The notes: generated by a model from the letters alone, not told the origin. A stretch of 64,000 nt of DNA from Rhodococcus sp. H36-A4 (GCF_027158005.1 NZ_JAPVLQ010000003.1:248001-312000); one strand, 5' to 3'. Positions 25,653 to 34,862 are shown, counted from the stretch's first letter. Numbers and translations: made by a program.

Positions 25653-26036
25653 GTGTCTACCGTCATAACCCGGACGACATGCCGATACGAGGTCGAGAGT
25701 TCGACCGATTCACATCCGAGCGCAGCACGTATCGCTGCGTCACCGCAGCAACCAGCGATATCGACCAATAACGGCATTGTCTTCGGAGTCGAAGTACCCT
25801 GCCGGGCAGACGATCCCGACTTGTGGTTCGCGGAAAGTCCGCATGAACTGGAGCGAGCCAAAGAGCTGTGCGTCGAGTGCCCAATCCGCCGCATGTGTTT
25901 GAGTGCCGCACTCGATCGCGCCGAGCCGTGGGGCGTGTGGGGCGGCGAAATACTTGATCAGGGTGTCGTCATTGCCCGCAAACGTCCGCGTGGCCGGCCG
26001 CGGAAAGACAGGAGCAATCAGCTGGAGGTTGCGTGA
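25653..26036 (+). CDS. whiB7: WhiB7, redox-sensing transcriptional activator of intrinsic antibiotic resistance
   Basis: A 127-residue [4Fe-4S] protein. The four cluster cysteines are C50 (VPCRADDPDLWF), C73 and C76 (CVEC) and C82 (RRMC), followed by the WhiB turn GVWGGE. The C-terminal AT-hook RPRGRPRK (111-118), unique to WhiB7 among Wbl proteins, binds AT-rich promoter DNA; WhiB7 works with the housekeeping sigma factor. The start is GTG 25653 after AGGAGA. About 500 nt of leader with an upstream ORF and terminator precede it. It lies downstream of uvrD2 as in mycobacteria. Confidence 0.96.
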   Translation: MSTVITRTTCRYEVESSTDSHPSAARIAASPQQPAISTNNGIVFGVEVPCRADDPDLWFAESPHELERAKELCVECPIRRMCLSAALDRAEPWGVWGGEILDQGVVIARKRPRGRPRKDRSNQLEVA

Positions 26037-26073
26037 GATCGGTATGTGATGCCCGGCTTTTGCGTCGGTCCGA

Positions 26074-27411
26074 TCAGCCTTCGCTCGACCGAGCGTCGTC
26101 GTCGTCGGTGAAGCCGGGCATCCATTCGGTCAAGATCGACATGTAGGGCGCGTACGCGTCCAATTGTGCACAGATACCCACCAGGCCACCGAGAACGCGG
26201 AAGATCATGATGTATTCGGCAGGCATATTCAGTGCGCGAACAGTTTTGAGCTGGGCACTGTCGAATTCAGCTGCAGAACCTGCTGCCTTCTGAAGCCAAG
26301 CGCGCGTGAAGTGGAATGTATCGGTGCGAATCGGATCCGTGAACGGCCGTAAATAGTCCGATATTTCCGTCGCGGTCACAGTGCGCCCGGGAATGACGAA
26401 TCCATTGTCGGTACACAGTTCGACCAACTCGTCGAATCGTTCTTCGCGCGCCAACCGCACCATCCTGCCCAGCACCGGCGGCAACCCGTTGGGCATCGGG
26501 GCGGTCGCACCGAAGTCGATGACGCCGAGTCGACCGTCGGGCAGCAGCATGAAGTTTCCGGGATGTGGATCGGCGTGCAGCAGACCTGCCCTTGCCGGAG
26601 CCGCAAAAGCGAACAATGCCAGCAGTGCTCCTGCATCGTTCCGCTGTTCCGCTGTTCCGCTTGCGATGATGGTGGCCAGTGGTGTGCCGCTCATCCACTC
26701 GCTGACCAGGACTTTCGGTGCGCTGGCCACGACGCGGGGTACCGCGAATTGTGGGTCGCCGTCGAACTCTTGCGCGAAAGCCCGCTGGTTCGACGCCTCG
26801 ATACGGTAGTCGAGTTCGTCCTCGGTCCGAGCTATCAATTCTTCGAGCACGGGTTTGACGTCCGCACCGGTGAAGATGGCGCTGAATGTGTTGGCAAAAC
26901 GCGACAATGTTTTCAGGTCGGCACGCAGAGCGTCGTCTGCGCCTGGGTACTGAACCTTGACCGCGACGTCTCGTCCGTCGGACCAGACCGCCCGGTGAAC
27001 CTGTCCGATGCTCGCCGAGGCCACCGGAGTGTCGTCGAAAGAAACGAAACGGGATCGCCACGTGGTTCCGAGCTGCCGGTCGAGCATCCGATGCACTTTG
27101 TCTGCGGGTAGGGGCGGTGCATCCGCCTGGAGCTTGGTGAGCGCCTCGCGATACGGCTCAGCGAACTCCTCCGGGACGGCGGCCTCCATCACGCTGAGCG
27201 CCTGCCCGAACTTCATTGCGCCACCTTTGAGTTCACCGAGCACCGAGAAGAGTTGCTCGGCTGCTTTGGCAGCAAGCGCGCTGTCGATCTCTTGGCGATT
27301 GCCGCCGGCAAGCTTCTTCCCGAAGCCCACCGCAGCCCGCCCGGCGATACCGATCGGAATTCGTGCGAGCTTGGCAGTTCGGGCTGAGCCGCGGCGAGGA
27401 ATGTCTGACAC
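26074..27411 (-). CDS. ABC1/UbiB-family atypical kinase
   Basis: A 445-residue member of the ABC1/AarF/UbiB protein-kinase-like family. The family KxGQ motif is MKFGQALS (about 86), followed by the alanine-rich VASASIGQVHRA loop, VAVKVQYPG (catalytic lysine), DELDYRIEASNQ and LLHADPHPGNFM, with DFGA. Members act on isoprenoid lipids or as ATPases rather than ordinary kinases. It is the Rv3197 equivalent, adjacent to whiB7 but convergent with it. It is on the same strand as the two upstream genes (27477 and 28498), so an operon is possible. The cellular role is unknown. Confidence 0.87.
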   Translation of the reverse strand: MSDIPRRGSARTAKLARIPIGIAGRAAVGFGKKLAGGNRQEIDSALAAKAAEQLFSVLGELKGGAMKFGQALSVMEAAVPEEFAEPYREALTKLQADAPPLPADKVHRMLDRQLGTTWRSRFVSFDDTPVASASIGQVHRAVWSDGRDVAVKVQYPGADDALRADLKTLSRFANTFSAIFTGADVKPVLEELIARTEDELDYRIEASNQRAFAQEFDGDPQFAVPRVVASAPKVLVSEWMSGTPLATIIASGTAEQRNDAGALLALFAFAAPARAGLLHADPHPGNFMLLPDGRLGVIDFGATAPMPNGLPPVLGRMVRLAREERFDELVELCTDNGFVIPGRTVTATEISDYLRPFTDPIRTDTFHFTRAWLQKAAGSAAEFDSAQLKTVRALNMPAEYIMIFRVLGGLVGICAQLDAYAPYMSILTEWMPGFTDDDDARSSEG

Positions 27412-27476
27412 CTACCCATCATGGCTGAACGAAGAACTTCTTGCCCACCTAGCAGGTGAGAGCACACATGTGACTG

Positions 27477-28337
27477 CTATACGAGGGCGCAGTCGCATCC
27501 TGGATGCCGAACCCAGTGGCGGGAGTCCATGGTGTGAGCCACGAGATCGAGCTCCAACGACCTGTCCCGTAACGCCGCCTCATGCCCGGCGACGAAAGCT
27601 TCGATCTGGGCGAGCGCAACGGCAGCCGTTGCCAGGACGGTGGGCTTGGTGGCTTCACCGACACGACCGAGCAGTTGTGCCGAGACGTGCGGCCACTGTG
27701 GATCCAAGCTGCAGCGAATCAACTCCGCGCACCGAAGGCAACTGGTGTTGCCGGGGTCGACGAACGGACCGACGATCCCCTTGCCGTCGCGGATTCGGAC
27801 CTGAAGGTGTGGAGTGCGTGAACGCACGAGCGAAGTGATCACGCGTGGATCGGGTGCCATATCGTCGGCGAGCACGGCGATGTCGCAGGGCCATCCGGCG
27901 TCGTCCACTGTCAGCAACTGTGCAGGCGCGAGACTCGAACGCACGACGACGAGGGCGGACGAAGGGGTCAGACCCGAGGCCAAGGCGTCCGACAGTGGTC
28001 CTCGTCCGAGTATATGGACGGTGACCACACCGGTTGGAGCTCCGTTGGTCGACGGAAGGACTCCCTCGCTCAGTAGCCCGGCCTCGTTGAGTTCGGCGAG
28101 GAGAGTGGACATCGAATTGCCAGTCAATCCCACTGTGCACCCGAACCACACCACGTGTGCACGGGAATGGGCGCCGTCGAGCTGGCCGAGGATATCGAGC
28201 AGGACCTTCGGTTCGACCCCGGGTGGGGGAGTGAGGATGTACGACCGGTCGGGATCCCAACCGACACGAACGGTCCCGTCCCGTTGTACGAACGCCGATA
28301 CACGAAGCTTCGGTCGACGGATCGCTGATCTGCTCAT
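27477..28337 (-). CDS. E1/ThiF-like, cyclodehydratase-related protein (TOMM leader-binding type), Rv3196-like
   Basis: A 286-residue protein that I match to the actinobacterial proteins annotated as TOMM precursor leader peptide-binding or cyclodehydratase-like. Support is the segment FVDPGNTSCLRCAELIRC, shared with the E1-like partner of YcaO cyclodehydratases, and a final HPGCDC. These would give CxxC and CxC pairs for zinc. The N-terminal GWDPDRSYILTPPPGV part resembles a leader-peptide clasp. No YcaO enzyme or obvious precursor peptide lies nearby, so a peptide-maturation role is unproven. ATG 28337 is used. Neighbours are an ABC1 kinase and a metalloprotease-like protein. Confidence 0.6.
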   Translation of the reverse strand: MSRSAIRRPKLRVSAFVQRDGTVRVGWDPDRSYILTPPPGVEPKVLLDILGQLDGAHSRAHVVWFGCTVGLTGNSMSTLLAELNEAGLLSEGVLPSTNGAPTGVVTVHILGRGPLSDALASGLTPSSALVVVRSSLAPAQLLTVDDAGWPCDIAVLADDMAPDPRVITSLVRSRTPHLQVRIRDGKGIVGPFVDPGNTSCLRCAELIRCSLDPQWPHVSAQLLGRVGEATKPTVLATAAVALAQIEAFVAGHEAALRDRSLELDLVAHTMDSRHWVRHPGCDCALV

Positions 28338-28388
28338 GAATCGAAACGATGACAGCCCTAACGGTCCCACTACGTCGCGAACCGTCGG

Positions 28389-28397
28389 TTATCCACA
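28389..28397 (+). promoter_or_regulatory. Isolated perfect DnaA box
   Basis: TTATCCACA matches the strict DnaA 9-mer. It stands alone, about 50 nt upstream of the gene starting at 28337 and close to the terminator at 28433. It may be chance or a DnaA-titration or regulatory site. Confidence 0.3.
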
Positions 28398-28432
28398 GGC
28401 TGCAAACGTGCTGAACAGCGAATAGAGCAAAA

Positions 28433-28468
28433 AACTGGGTGGATCGAAGATTTTCGATCCACCCAGTT
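28433..28468 (-). terminator. Intrinsic terminator of the metalloprotease-like gene
   Basis: A perfect 16-bp stem (28433-28448 with 28453-28468, loop GATT). On the minus strand it is followed by TTTTTTGC, the expected U-tract for the gene ending at 28498. Confidence 0.85.
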
Positions 28469-28497
28469 CCCGGTCGCGTTTTTCCCGGCGTCTGTTT

Positions 28498-29859
28498 CTA
28501 GGAGGACTTGTCGCCGTCCCTCTTTTCACGTTCGGATCGTTCCTGCGCCTCGGTAGCTTCGAGTTGTGCGATCGGGTCGTCGAAACTGCTCGATCCGCCG
28601 CCCACAACGCCGTCGATGAATCCGGCGGGATCATCGAGATCCGCCGATACAGGCAGCAGATCGGGGTGAGACCACACACCGTCGCGTCCATCGATGCCGG
28701 CCGCGGCGGTGAGTCGACGCCACAGCTCGCTCGCCTCGCGAACCTTGCGGGGGCGCAACTCGAGACCGACCAATGTTGCGAAGGTTTGTTCAGCCGGTCC
28801 ACCCGATGCACGACGCCGTCGAATGGTCTCGCCGAGCGCACCCGCGCCCGGAAGCCTCTCGCCGAGTGCTTCACCTACGACGGTCTCGACCCAGCCCTCG
28901 ACCAGCGCCAGCATGGTCTCGAGGCGTTCGAGCGCGTGCTTCTGCTCAGGCGTCGTCTGTGGCTCGAACGCGCCTTGCTGCAGAATCTCTTCGATCTTCG
29001 ACGGATCGGTGAGGGATGCGGGGTCGAGGCCTGCCGCTGCCTCCTCGATTGCCGAGAAGTCCATCCGAATACCCCGGGCATACTCTTCCACCGTGGCGAG
29101 CACGCGCTGCCGCAACCACGGAATATGGCTGTACAACCGGTGATGGGCAGCTTCGCGGGCAGCCAGGAACACGAGAACTTCGCGGTCGGGTTGTTCCAGA
29201 CCTTCGGAGAACGCCGCGATGGCCTCCGGCAATAACGCTCCGACTCCGCTCGGTCCGAGCGGAAGGCCGATATCGGTAGAGGTCAGCACTTCTTTGGAGA
29301 GCTGGCCGAGAGCCTGACCCAGTTGAGACCCGAACGCCATCCCACCCATTTGGGTCAGCATGCCCATCATCGGCCCGGCCGCCTGCTGAGCCTCACTTGG
29401 AAGACCGGAAGTCCACATTCCGGAGATCTGCTCTGCGACTGGATCGCACAACCGCTTCCAGGTTTCTATGGTGTTGTCGAGCCAATCGCCGGGAGTCCAC
29501 GCAAGTGTCTTGCTCGCCCCGGCAGGAAGCGTCGTAGCGCCGTCGAGCCAGAGTTCGGCGAGGTGCGCGGCGTCCGCGACTGCCTCGGACTTACCCGCAG
29601 CCACCGGCGTGATCGTGCCGATCTGCTGACGAGCGAGCTGCAAAGCCAGGTCGTAGTTCACCGGCCCCGCATTCGCGCCTCCCTGTCCTTGGGCGCCCAT
29701 TCCACTCAGCATCTGCCCGAACTGGGTAAGCATCTGGCCCAGGGCCGCGGGGTCGAAACCCTCACTGCCGAATCCGAAGCCGCCGGGCGTACTGTTTCCG
29801 CCCTGATCCTTCTTCTTGTCCGGATCCTCGTCGGAGCTTTCGAAACCAAAATTGCTCAT
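28498..29859 (-). CDS. Zinc-dependent metalloprotease-like protein (TIGR03624 / DUF2342 family)
   Basis: A 453-residue soluble protein, the Rv3195 equivalent. It has a Gly/Gln-rich N-terminus, then a conserved core. LAAREAAHHRLYSHIPWL (about 232-249) carries the adjacent histidines (EAAHH, 236-240) that suggest a metal site resembling HExxH, followed by YARGIRMDF. The family is annotated as putative hydrolase or zinc metalloprotease, but I know of no demonstrated activity. It is divergent from the PDZ-Lon protease gene across a 141-nt intergenic region. A strong terminator at 28433 closes the transcript. Confidence 0.75.
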   Translation of the reverse strand: MSNFGFESSDEDPDKKKDQGGNSTPGGFGFGSEGFDPAALGQMLTQFGQMLSGMGAQGQGGANAGPVNYDLALQLARQQIGTITPVAAGKSEAVADAAHLAELWLDGATTLPAGASKTLAWTPGDWLDNTIETWKRLCDPVAEQISGMWTSGLPSEAQQAAGPMMGMLTQMGGMAFGSQLGQALGQLSKEVLTSTDIGLPLGPSGVGALLPEAIAAFSEGLEQPDREVLVFLAAREAAHHRLYSHIPWLRQRVLATVEEYARGIRMDFSAIEEAAAGLDPASLTDPSKIEEILQQGAFEPQTTPEQKHALERLETMLALVEGWVETVVGEALGERLPGAGALGETIRRRRASGGPAEQTFATLVGLELRPRKVREASELWRRLTAAAGIDGRDGVWSHPDLLPVSADLDDPAGFIDGVVGGGSSSFDDPIAQLEATEAQERSEREKRDGDKSS

Positions 29860-30000
29860 GGGTCAACGGTACAAGGCTGCAGCGCTCGAGGGTATCAACG
29901 GTGATCACGCTGTCGGCGAACACGCGCCCTTGGTCGCCGAGAATGCGGAAAGGAGGGGTCTCGCACCGGCCGTCGTTCGATCGGTTCTACTGTTTGTCGG

Positions 30001-31023
30001 GTGAATCGTAGGATCGCTACTCTGGTCGCCGCACTCGTGCCCGTTGTCGTACTCGGCGTCGCGGGGACGGTCGTCACCGTTCCGTTCGCCGCGCTCGGTC
30101 CGGGGCCCACTTACAACACCCTCGGTGATGCAGACGGGGTGCCTGTAGTCGAGATCGACGGCGTGGGAGTAGACCCCACCACCGGGCATCTGAACATGAC
30201 CACCGTCGCGGTGCGCGATCAATTGAACATCTTCGAGGCGTTCGGCTACTGGGTAAGTGGACGGCAGGGACTTGTGCCGCGCGAAGAGGTGTATCCACCG
30301 GACAAGACGAAGGAAGAAGTTCAGCAGAGTAACGAGGCGGATTTCGAGCAGTCGGAGGCCAGCGCAGAACTCGCTGCGCTGCACCACCTGGGGTTGCCTG
30401 TGGTGCTGACGGTCGGATCGGTCGCCGCCGACGGGCCGGCGGCCGGGAAGCTGACCGAAGGTGAAGGCCTGATCTCGATCGACGGTGTGCCCGCCGACAC
30501 CGTTGCGGGGGTTCGTGACGCCGTCAGTGCTCGAGCACCCGGTGCCGTCATCGAGATCGTCGTGTCGAACGAGGACGGCGAACGAACCGAATCCGTGACG
30601 TTGGGGGCTCGACCGGACGACCCGGAAAAGGGGTATCTCGGTGTCACACCGGCCGAGAAACCCGATGTCCCGTTCACCGTGAAGTTCAACCTGGCGGACG
30701 TCGGCGGACCCTCTGCCGGACTGATGTTCAGTCTCGCGGTGGTCGACAAGCTCAGCCCCGGCGAACTGAGCAACGGTGACTTCGTGGCAGGCACCGGCAC
30801 CATCGATGCCGCCGGGACGGTTGGACCGATCGGCGGCATCCCGTACAAGCTGATCGCCGCAAGAGAAGCTGGTGCGACGACATTCCTGGTTCCGTCGAGC
30901 AACTGCGACGAGGCCGAACAGAACGTCCCCGATGGCCTCCGGCTGGTCAGGGTCGACTCGCTCGACGGCGCTATCGAGTCACTGCAGGCGATCGGCGACG
31001 GGGGAGACGCACCTACCTGCTGA
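30001..31023 (+). CDS. PDZ domain-containing Lon-like serine protease, membrane-anchored
   Basis: A 340-residue secreted-side protease. One N-terminal helix (about 5-30) anchors it. A PDZ domain (about 130-200; GEGLISIDGVPADTVAGV) follows, and then a Lon proteolytic domain without an ATPase. The catalytic Ser is in GGPSAGLMF (S238) and the Lys in IPYKLIAAREAG (K283), the Ser-Lys dyad of Lon. It is the Rv3194c equivalent. GTG 30001 is the start. Substrates are unknown. It faces the metalloprotease-like gene divergently, so two putative proteases may share control. Confidence 0.88.
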   Translation: MNRRIATLVAALVPVVVLGVAGTVVTVPFAALGPGPTYNTLGDADGVPVVEIDGVGVDPTTGHLNMTTVAVRDQLNIFEAFGYWVSGRQGLVPREEVYPPDKTKEEVQQSNEADFEQSEASAELAALHHLGLPVVLTVGSVAADGPAAGKLTEGEGLISIDGVPADTVAGVRDAVSARAPGAVIEIVVSNEDGERTESVTLGARPDDPEKGYLGVTPAEKPDVPFTVKFNLADVGGPSAGLMFSLAVVDKLSPGELSNGDFVAGTGTIDAAGTVGPIGGIPYKLIAAREAGATTFLVPSSNCDEAEQNVPDGLRLVRVDSLDGAIESLQAIGDGGDAPTC

Positions 31024-31062
31024 ACGAGGCCGGCTGGTCCAGTTCAGTTTTCGTCGACAGGT

Positions 31063-31704
31063 TCAGTCCTCTTCCACATTGTCGAATGTCGTGTACAACG
31101 CGTGCACGACATTGGGCGCGAGGTTGTCGTAGAGGAGCAGTTCGATCGGGGCGAAGGGGTCGGCGTCGTCGTCAGGCTGCAGCTGCAGCAGCGTCAACGT
31201 GGGGCCGTCCTTGATCACTGCGGCGATGAGCCGGCCGTCCTTGCGATCGGGGTGGGTCCGAGCGGCGAGCCGCGCTGCCTCGTCTGCTGCGTCACTGTTC
31301 GCGAGCAACGGCACGAGTGCTTCGTCGAGCGCTGATTCAGCCGCGGGTGGTAGCACGACGATCTCTTGGACGAGTGCGCATCCGACGACTCCCTCCGGCC
31401 AGCTGGTCGTGGCTAGAAACTCGTCCAGTGCCGGCGAACCGCCCTTGATGTCATCGGGAAGCGAATGCTGCTGAATGGGAGTGAGCGCCGAACCACCGGC
31501 CAGTTCTTCCAATAGTCCAGGCTCTGCGGCCGCCAATACCGAGGTCGGGACCAGCGCGAACAGTTGCGGTGGCTGTCCCCACCCTTCGGCATCGACGAAA
31601 TCTGCCACTTCGTGCGCGCATCGCGCCAGTGCGGCACCCAGCTCTTCGGGGTCGTTTTCGTGGTCTATGCCGTCGCCGTACAGGTCGTCGCTGAAATCGC
31701 TCAC
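31063..31704 (-). CDS. PPA1309-family conserved protein
   Basis: A 213-residue acidic protein with no signal peptide or membrane helix. The family is found across actinobacteria and is functionally uncharacterised. Recognisable segments are LGAALARCAHEVADFVDAEGW and WPEGVVGCALVQEIVVLP. The GTG at 31704 has GGGAGGA upstream, which decides the start; reading further upstream runs into the UPF0182 promoter. It is convergent with the PDZ-Lon gene and divergent from the UPF0182 gene. Confidence 0.72.
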   Translation of the reverse strand: MSDFSDDLYGDGIDHENDPEELGAALARCAHEVADFVDAEGWGQPPQLFALVPTSVLAAAEPGLLEELAGGSALTPIQQHSLPDDIKGGSPALDEFLATTSWPEGVVGCALVQEIVVLPPAAESALDEALVPLLANSDAADEAARLAARTHPDRKDGRLIAAVIKDGPTLTLLQLQPDDDADPFAPIELLLYDNLAPNVVHALYTTFDNVEED

Positions 31705-31815
31705 GTGTTCATCCTCCCACCGAACAGAAAATGCACCTCGCAGGGCTACGAAAGAGTCGACGGGTGTGAGCGAGTCGATGGGGTCTTCCGTACAGTGGTT
31801 CTCAAATCGGACATG

Positions 31816-31865
31816 GCGGCGCACAATGTGTGCCGCCGAAGCCATCTGCGGTACAGATTTGTACC
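31816..31865. promoter_or_regulatory. Two inverted repeats between the PPA1309 and UPF0182 genes
   Basis: GGTACA-GATT-TGTACC (31850-31865) is a perfect palindrome 22 nt before the UPF0182 start. An imperfect dyad GGCGGCGCACA...TGTGCCGCC lies at 31816-31838. The first could be an operator or a 5'-leader hairpin. Confidence 0.4.
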
Positions 31866-31887
31866 GCCCGAAGTTGGAGTGTGGCAC

Positions 31888-34857
31888 GTGGGCATGAGGG
31901 CCCCCTCCGGACTACCGTCGCTGTCGCGGCGGAGCCGAATTCTACTTGTCCTGGCCTTGGTCCTCGCAGCGTTGCTGCTGATCGGCCCACGCCTTATCGA
32001 CACCTACACGAACTGGCTGTGGTTCGACGAAGTCGGCTTCCGTCAGGTCTTCACGACGACAGTGCTGACTCGCCTGGTGATCTTCCTGGTTGTCGGCTTG
32101 CTGGTCGGTGGAGTCGTATTTCTGTCGATTTGGTTTGCTTACCGGAACCGTCCCGTCTTCGTTCCCGTTGCCGGGCCGAACGATCCGATTGCTCGGTACC
32201 GAACGACCGTCATGAGCAGACTCCGTCTGTTCGGCGTCGGAATTCCCTTGATCTTCGGTCTCATCTCCGGTCTCATCGCGCAGACCAACTGGGTCACGGT
32301 CCAGTTGTTCCTGCACGGCGGCGATTTCGGAGTTGCCGATCCACAGTTCGGTCTCGATGTCGGCTTCTATTCGTTCGACCTTCCGTTCTACAGGTTCGTA
32401 CTGAACTGGTTGTTCGTCTCTACGCTCGTCGCGTTCTTCGCGAACTTGGTGACGCAATACATCTTCGGTGGCATTCGTCTGGCGGGCCGCGAGGGCGCGC
32501 TCACTCGGGCCGCGCGTATTCAGTTGGCGGTCCTCGCCGGTTCGTTCGTTCTGTTCAAGGCAATTGCGTACTGGTTCGACCGATACTCGCTGCTGTCCAG
32601 TAGTCGGAAGGAGCCGACGTTCACCGGTGCAGGCTTCACCGATATCAATGCTGTACTCCCGGCCAAACTGATTCTGTTGGCCATTGCATTGATCTGTGCC
32701 GCAGCTTTCTTCGCGGCGATCTTCCTCCGCGATTTGCGGGTTCCAGCGCTTGCAACTGCGTTGCTGGTGCTGTCGTCGATCCTCGTCGGTGCAGTGTTCC
32801 CGCTGCTGATGGAGCAGTTCTCGGTTCGTCCCAACGCTGCAGTCAAGGAGCGGGCGTACATCGAAAGGAATATCGCTGCTACCCGAGATGCCTACGGTAT
32901 CGGGGACGACAACGTCGAGTATCAGGACTACTCGGGTGAAGGTTCGCAGTCTCCACGGGAAAGCCCGGCGGACATCACCACGATTGCGAATACGCGTCTG
33001 CTCGACCCGAATGTATTGTCTCGCACCTTCACTCAGCAGCAACAGCTGAAGAACTTCTTCGGGTTTCCAACATCGCTGGATGTCGATCGGTACGAGATCG
33101 ACGGCCAGCTTCAGGATTACATCGTCGCGGCACGTGAGCTGTCGCCCGAGAGTCTCACTGGTAACCAGACGGACTGGATCAACCGGCACACGGTCTACAC
33201 GCACGGAAACGGTTTCGTGGCGGCTCCGGCCAACCGCGTCAACGCAGCGGTGCAGGACCCGACTGCTGAGGGATCCAACAGCAACAGCGGTTACCCGATC
33301 TATACCGTCAGTGACATTGCTTCGCAGGGCACCGATCAGGTCATTCCTGTGGATCAGCCTCGCATTTACTACGGCGAGGTCATTGCACAGGCCGATCCCG
33401 ACTATGCCATCGTCGGTACCGGCGGTTCGAGCGGCGATCGCGAATACGACACCGATACCTCTCGCTACACCTATTCCGGTGCGGGCGGCGTATCGGTCGG
33501 CAACTGGTTCAACCGGTTGGCCTTCGCAGCCAAGTACGCCGAGCGGAACATCCTGTTCTCGGGAGCTATCGGTGACGATTCCAAGATTTTGTTCAATCGT
33601 GATCCCCGCGAGCGTGTTCAGAAGGCCGCCCCGTGGCTGACCACGGACAGTGACTCCTACCCAGCTGTCGTGGACGGAAAGATCGTCTGGATAGTCGACG
33701 GCTACACCACGTTGGAGAACTATCCTTACGCGCAGCGTGCGTCGTTGGACGGTCTCACTGCGGACAGTGTGGAATCGACGACAGGTCGGCCGCTTCCCAA
33801 GCAAGAAGTCTCGTACATTCGTAACTCCGTCAAGGCGACGGTGGATGCCTACGATGGCTCGGTCACCTTGTACCAGGTGGACGACAAGGATCCGGTGCTC
33901 GACGCATGGATGGGCGTTTTTCCGGACTCGGTCCAACCGGAATCTTCCATCCCTGCCGACCTTCGGTCTCACTTCCGGTATCCGGAAGATTTGTTCAAGG
34001 TTCAGCGCGAAATGCTCGCCAAGTACCACGTCGATGATCCGAACGAGTTCTTCACCAACAACGCGTTCTGGTCGGTTCCGAGTGATCCGACGGTCGACGG
34101 AGGAACCAATCTCAATCAGCCTCCGTACTATGTATTGATCGGCGATCCCGAGACCGGCAAGCCATCGTTCAGATTGACCAGTGCCATGGTCGGATTCGAT
34201 CGGGAGTTGTTGTCGGCGTACATATCGGTGCGTTCGGACCCTGACAATTACGGCAAGTTCACGATTCTCCAATTGCCGACCGACACTCAGACGCAGGGTC
34301 CGCAACAAGCACAGAACTCGATGACGTCGGATGCCCGAGTTGCCTCCGATAGAACCCTGTTACAGCAGTCCAACAACATCCAATACGGAAACCTGTTGAC
34401 TCTACCGATTGCCGACGGCGGCATCCTGTACGTGGAACCGTTGTACACGGAGCGAAATACTGCGTCCACGTCGACGTTCCCGCAGCTGACCAGGGTGTTG
34501 GTGAGCTACCGCGAACCTGGTTCGGGAGGTGGTGTGCGCGTCGGATACGCAGCGACGTTGTCGGAGGCGCTCGATCAGGTCTTCGGCTCGGGCACTGGAA
34601 CTGCGGCCACCGCACCCGGTGGTGATCCCGAAAATCCCCAGCCCACTGTCGAGCCAGGTGGGACGGCAGGGGCGACTCCTCCACCGGCCACTGCTCCGCC
34701 GGCGCAAGGCCAGCCGAGTCAAGCCGCTGTGCAGCGATTGAACAGTGCGCTGACCGATGTACGCACCGCTCAACAGAGCGGTGATCTCGGACGGTTGGGA
34801 ACTGCCTTCGACGCACTTCAGCAAGCTATCGACGCTTATAACAACGGCGGTAGCTGA
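31888..34857 (+). CDS. UPF0182 family large membrane protein
   Basis: A 989-residue protein, the Rv3193c equivalent. Seven hydrophobic segments occupy the first third (for example ILLVLALVLAALLLIG, IFLVVGLLVGGVVFLS, ALICAAAFFAAIFL). A large extracytoplasmic part follows, with conserved GVWFNRLAFAAKYAERNIL-like and DSYPAVVDGKIVWI segments. A Pro/Gly/Ala-rich linker and a coiled C-terminal tail end the protein. The family is uncharacterised. GTG 31888 is preferred (GGAG 8 nt upstream, no membrane segment lost); ATG 31894 is an alternative. It is followed by two strong hairpins. Confidence 0.85.
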   Translation: MGMRAPSGLPSLSRRSRILLVLALVLAALLLIGPRLIDTYTNWLWFDEVGFRQVFTTTVLTRLVIFLVVGLLVGGVVFLSIWFAYRNRPVFVPVAGPNDPIARYRTTVMSRLRLFGVGIPLIFGLISGLIAQTNWVTVQLFLHGGDFGVADPQFGLDVGFYSFDLPFYRFVLNWLFVSTLVAFFANLVTQYIFGGIRLAGREGALTRAARIQLAVLAGSFVLFKAIAYWFDRYSLLSSSRKEPTFTGAGFTDINAVLPAKLILLAIALICAAAFFAAIFLRDLRVPALATALLVLSSILVGAVFPLLMEQFSVRPNAAVKERAYIERNIAATRDAYGIGDDNVEYQDYSGEGSQSPRESPADITTIANTRLLDPNVLSRTFTQQQQLKNFFGFPTSLDVDRYEIDGQLQDYIVAARELSPESLTGNQTDWINRHTVYTHGNGFVAAPANRVNAAVQDPTAEGSNSNSGYPIYTVSDIASQGTDQVIPVDQPRIYYGEVIAQADPDYAIVGTGGSSGDREYDTDTSRYTYSGAGGVSVGNWFNRLAFAAKYAERNILFSGAIGDDSKILFNRDPRERVQKAAPWLTTDSDSYPAVVDGKIVWIVDGYTTLENYPYAQRASLDGLTADSVESTTGRPLPKQEVSYIRNSVKATVDAYDGSVTLYQVDDKDPVLDAWMGVFPDSVQPESSIPADLRSHFRYPEDLFKVQREMLAKYHVDDPNEFFTNNAFWSVPSDPTVDGGTNLNQPPYYVLIGDPETGKPSFRLTSAMVGFDRELLSAYISVRSDPDNYGKFTILQLPTDTQTQGPQQAQNSMTSDARVASDRTLLQQSNNIQYGNLLTLPIADGGILYVEPLYTERNTASTSTFPQLTRVLVSYREPGSGGGVRVGYAATLSEALDQVFGSGTGTAATAPGGDPENPQPTVEPGGTAGATPPPATAPPAQGQPSQAAVQRLNSALTDVRTAQQSGDLGRLGTAFDALQQAIDAYNNGGS

Positions 34858-34862
34858 CGGTA

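Noticed and set aside
26048..26122. 12-bp inverted repeat GATGCCCGGCTT at the whiB7/ABC1 junction as a terminator
   Set aside because: The loop is about 51 nt and one arm lies within the ABC1 coding sequence, with no U-tract in the right place.
31942..34308. A 788-codon minus-strand open frame opposite the UPF0182 gene
   Set aside because: Shadow of a high-GC gene; no homology, no start context, and the plus strand encodes a clear family member.
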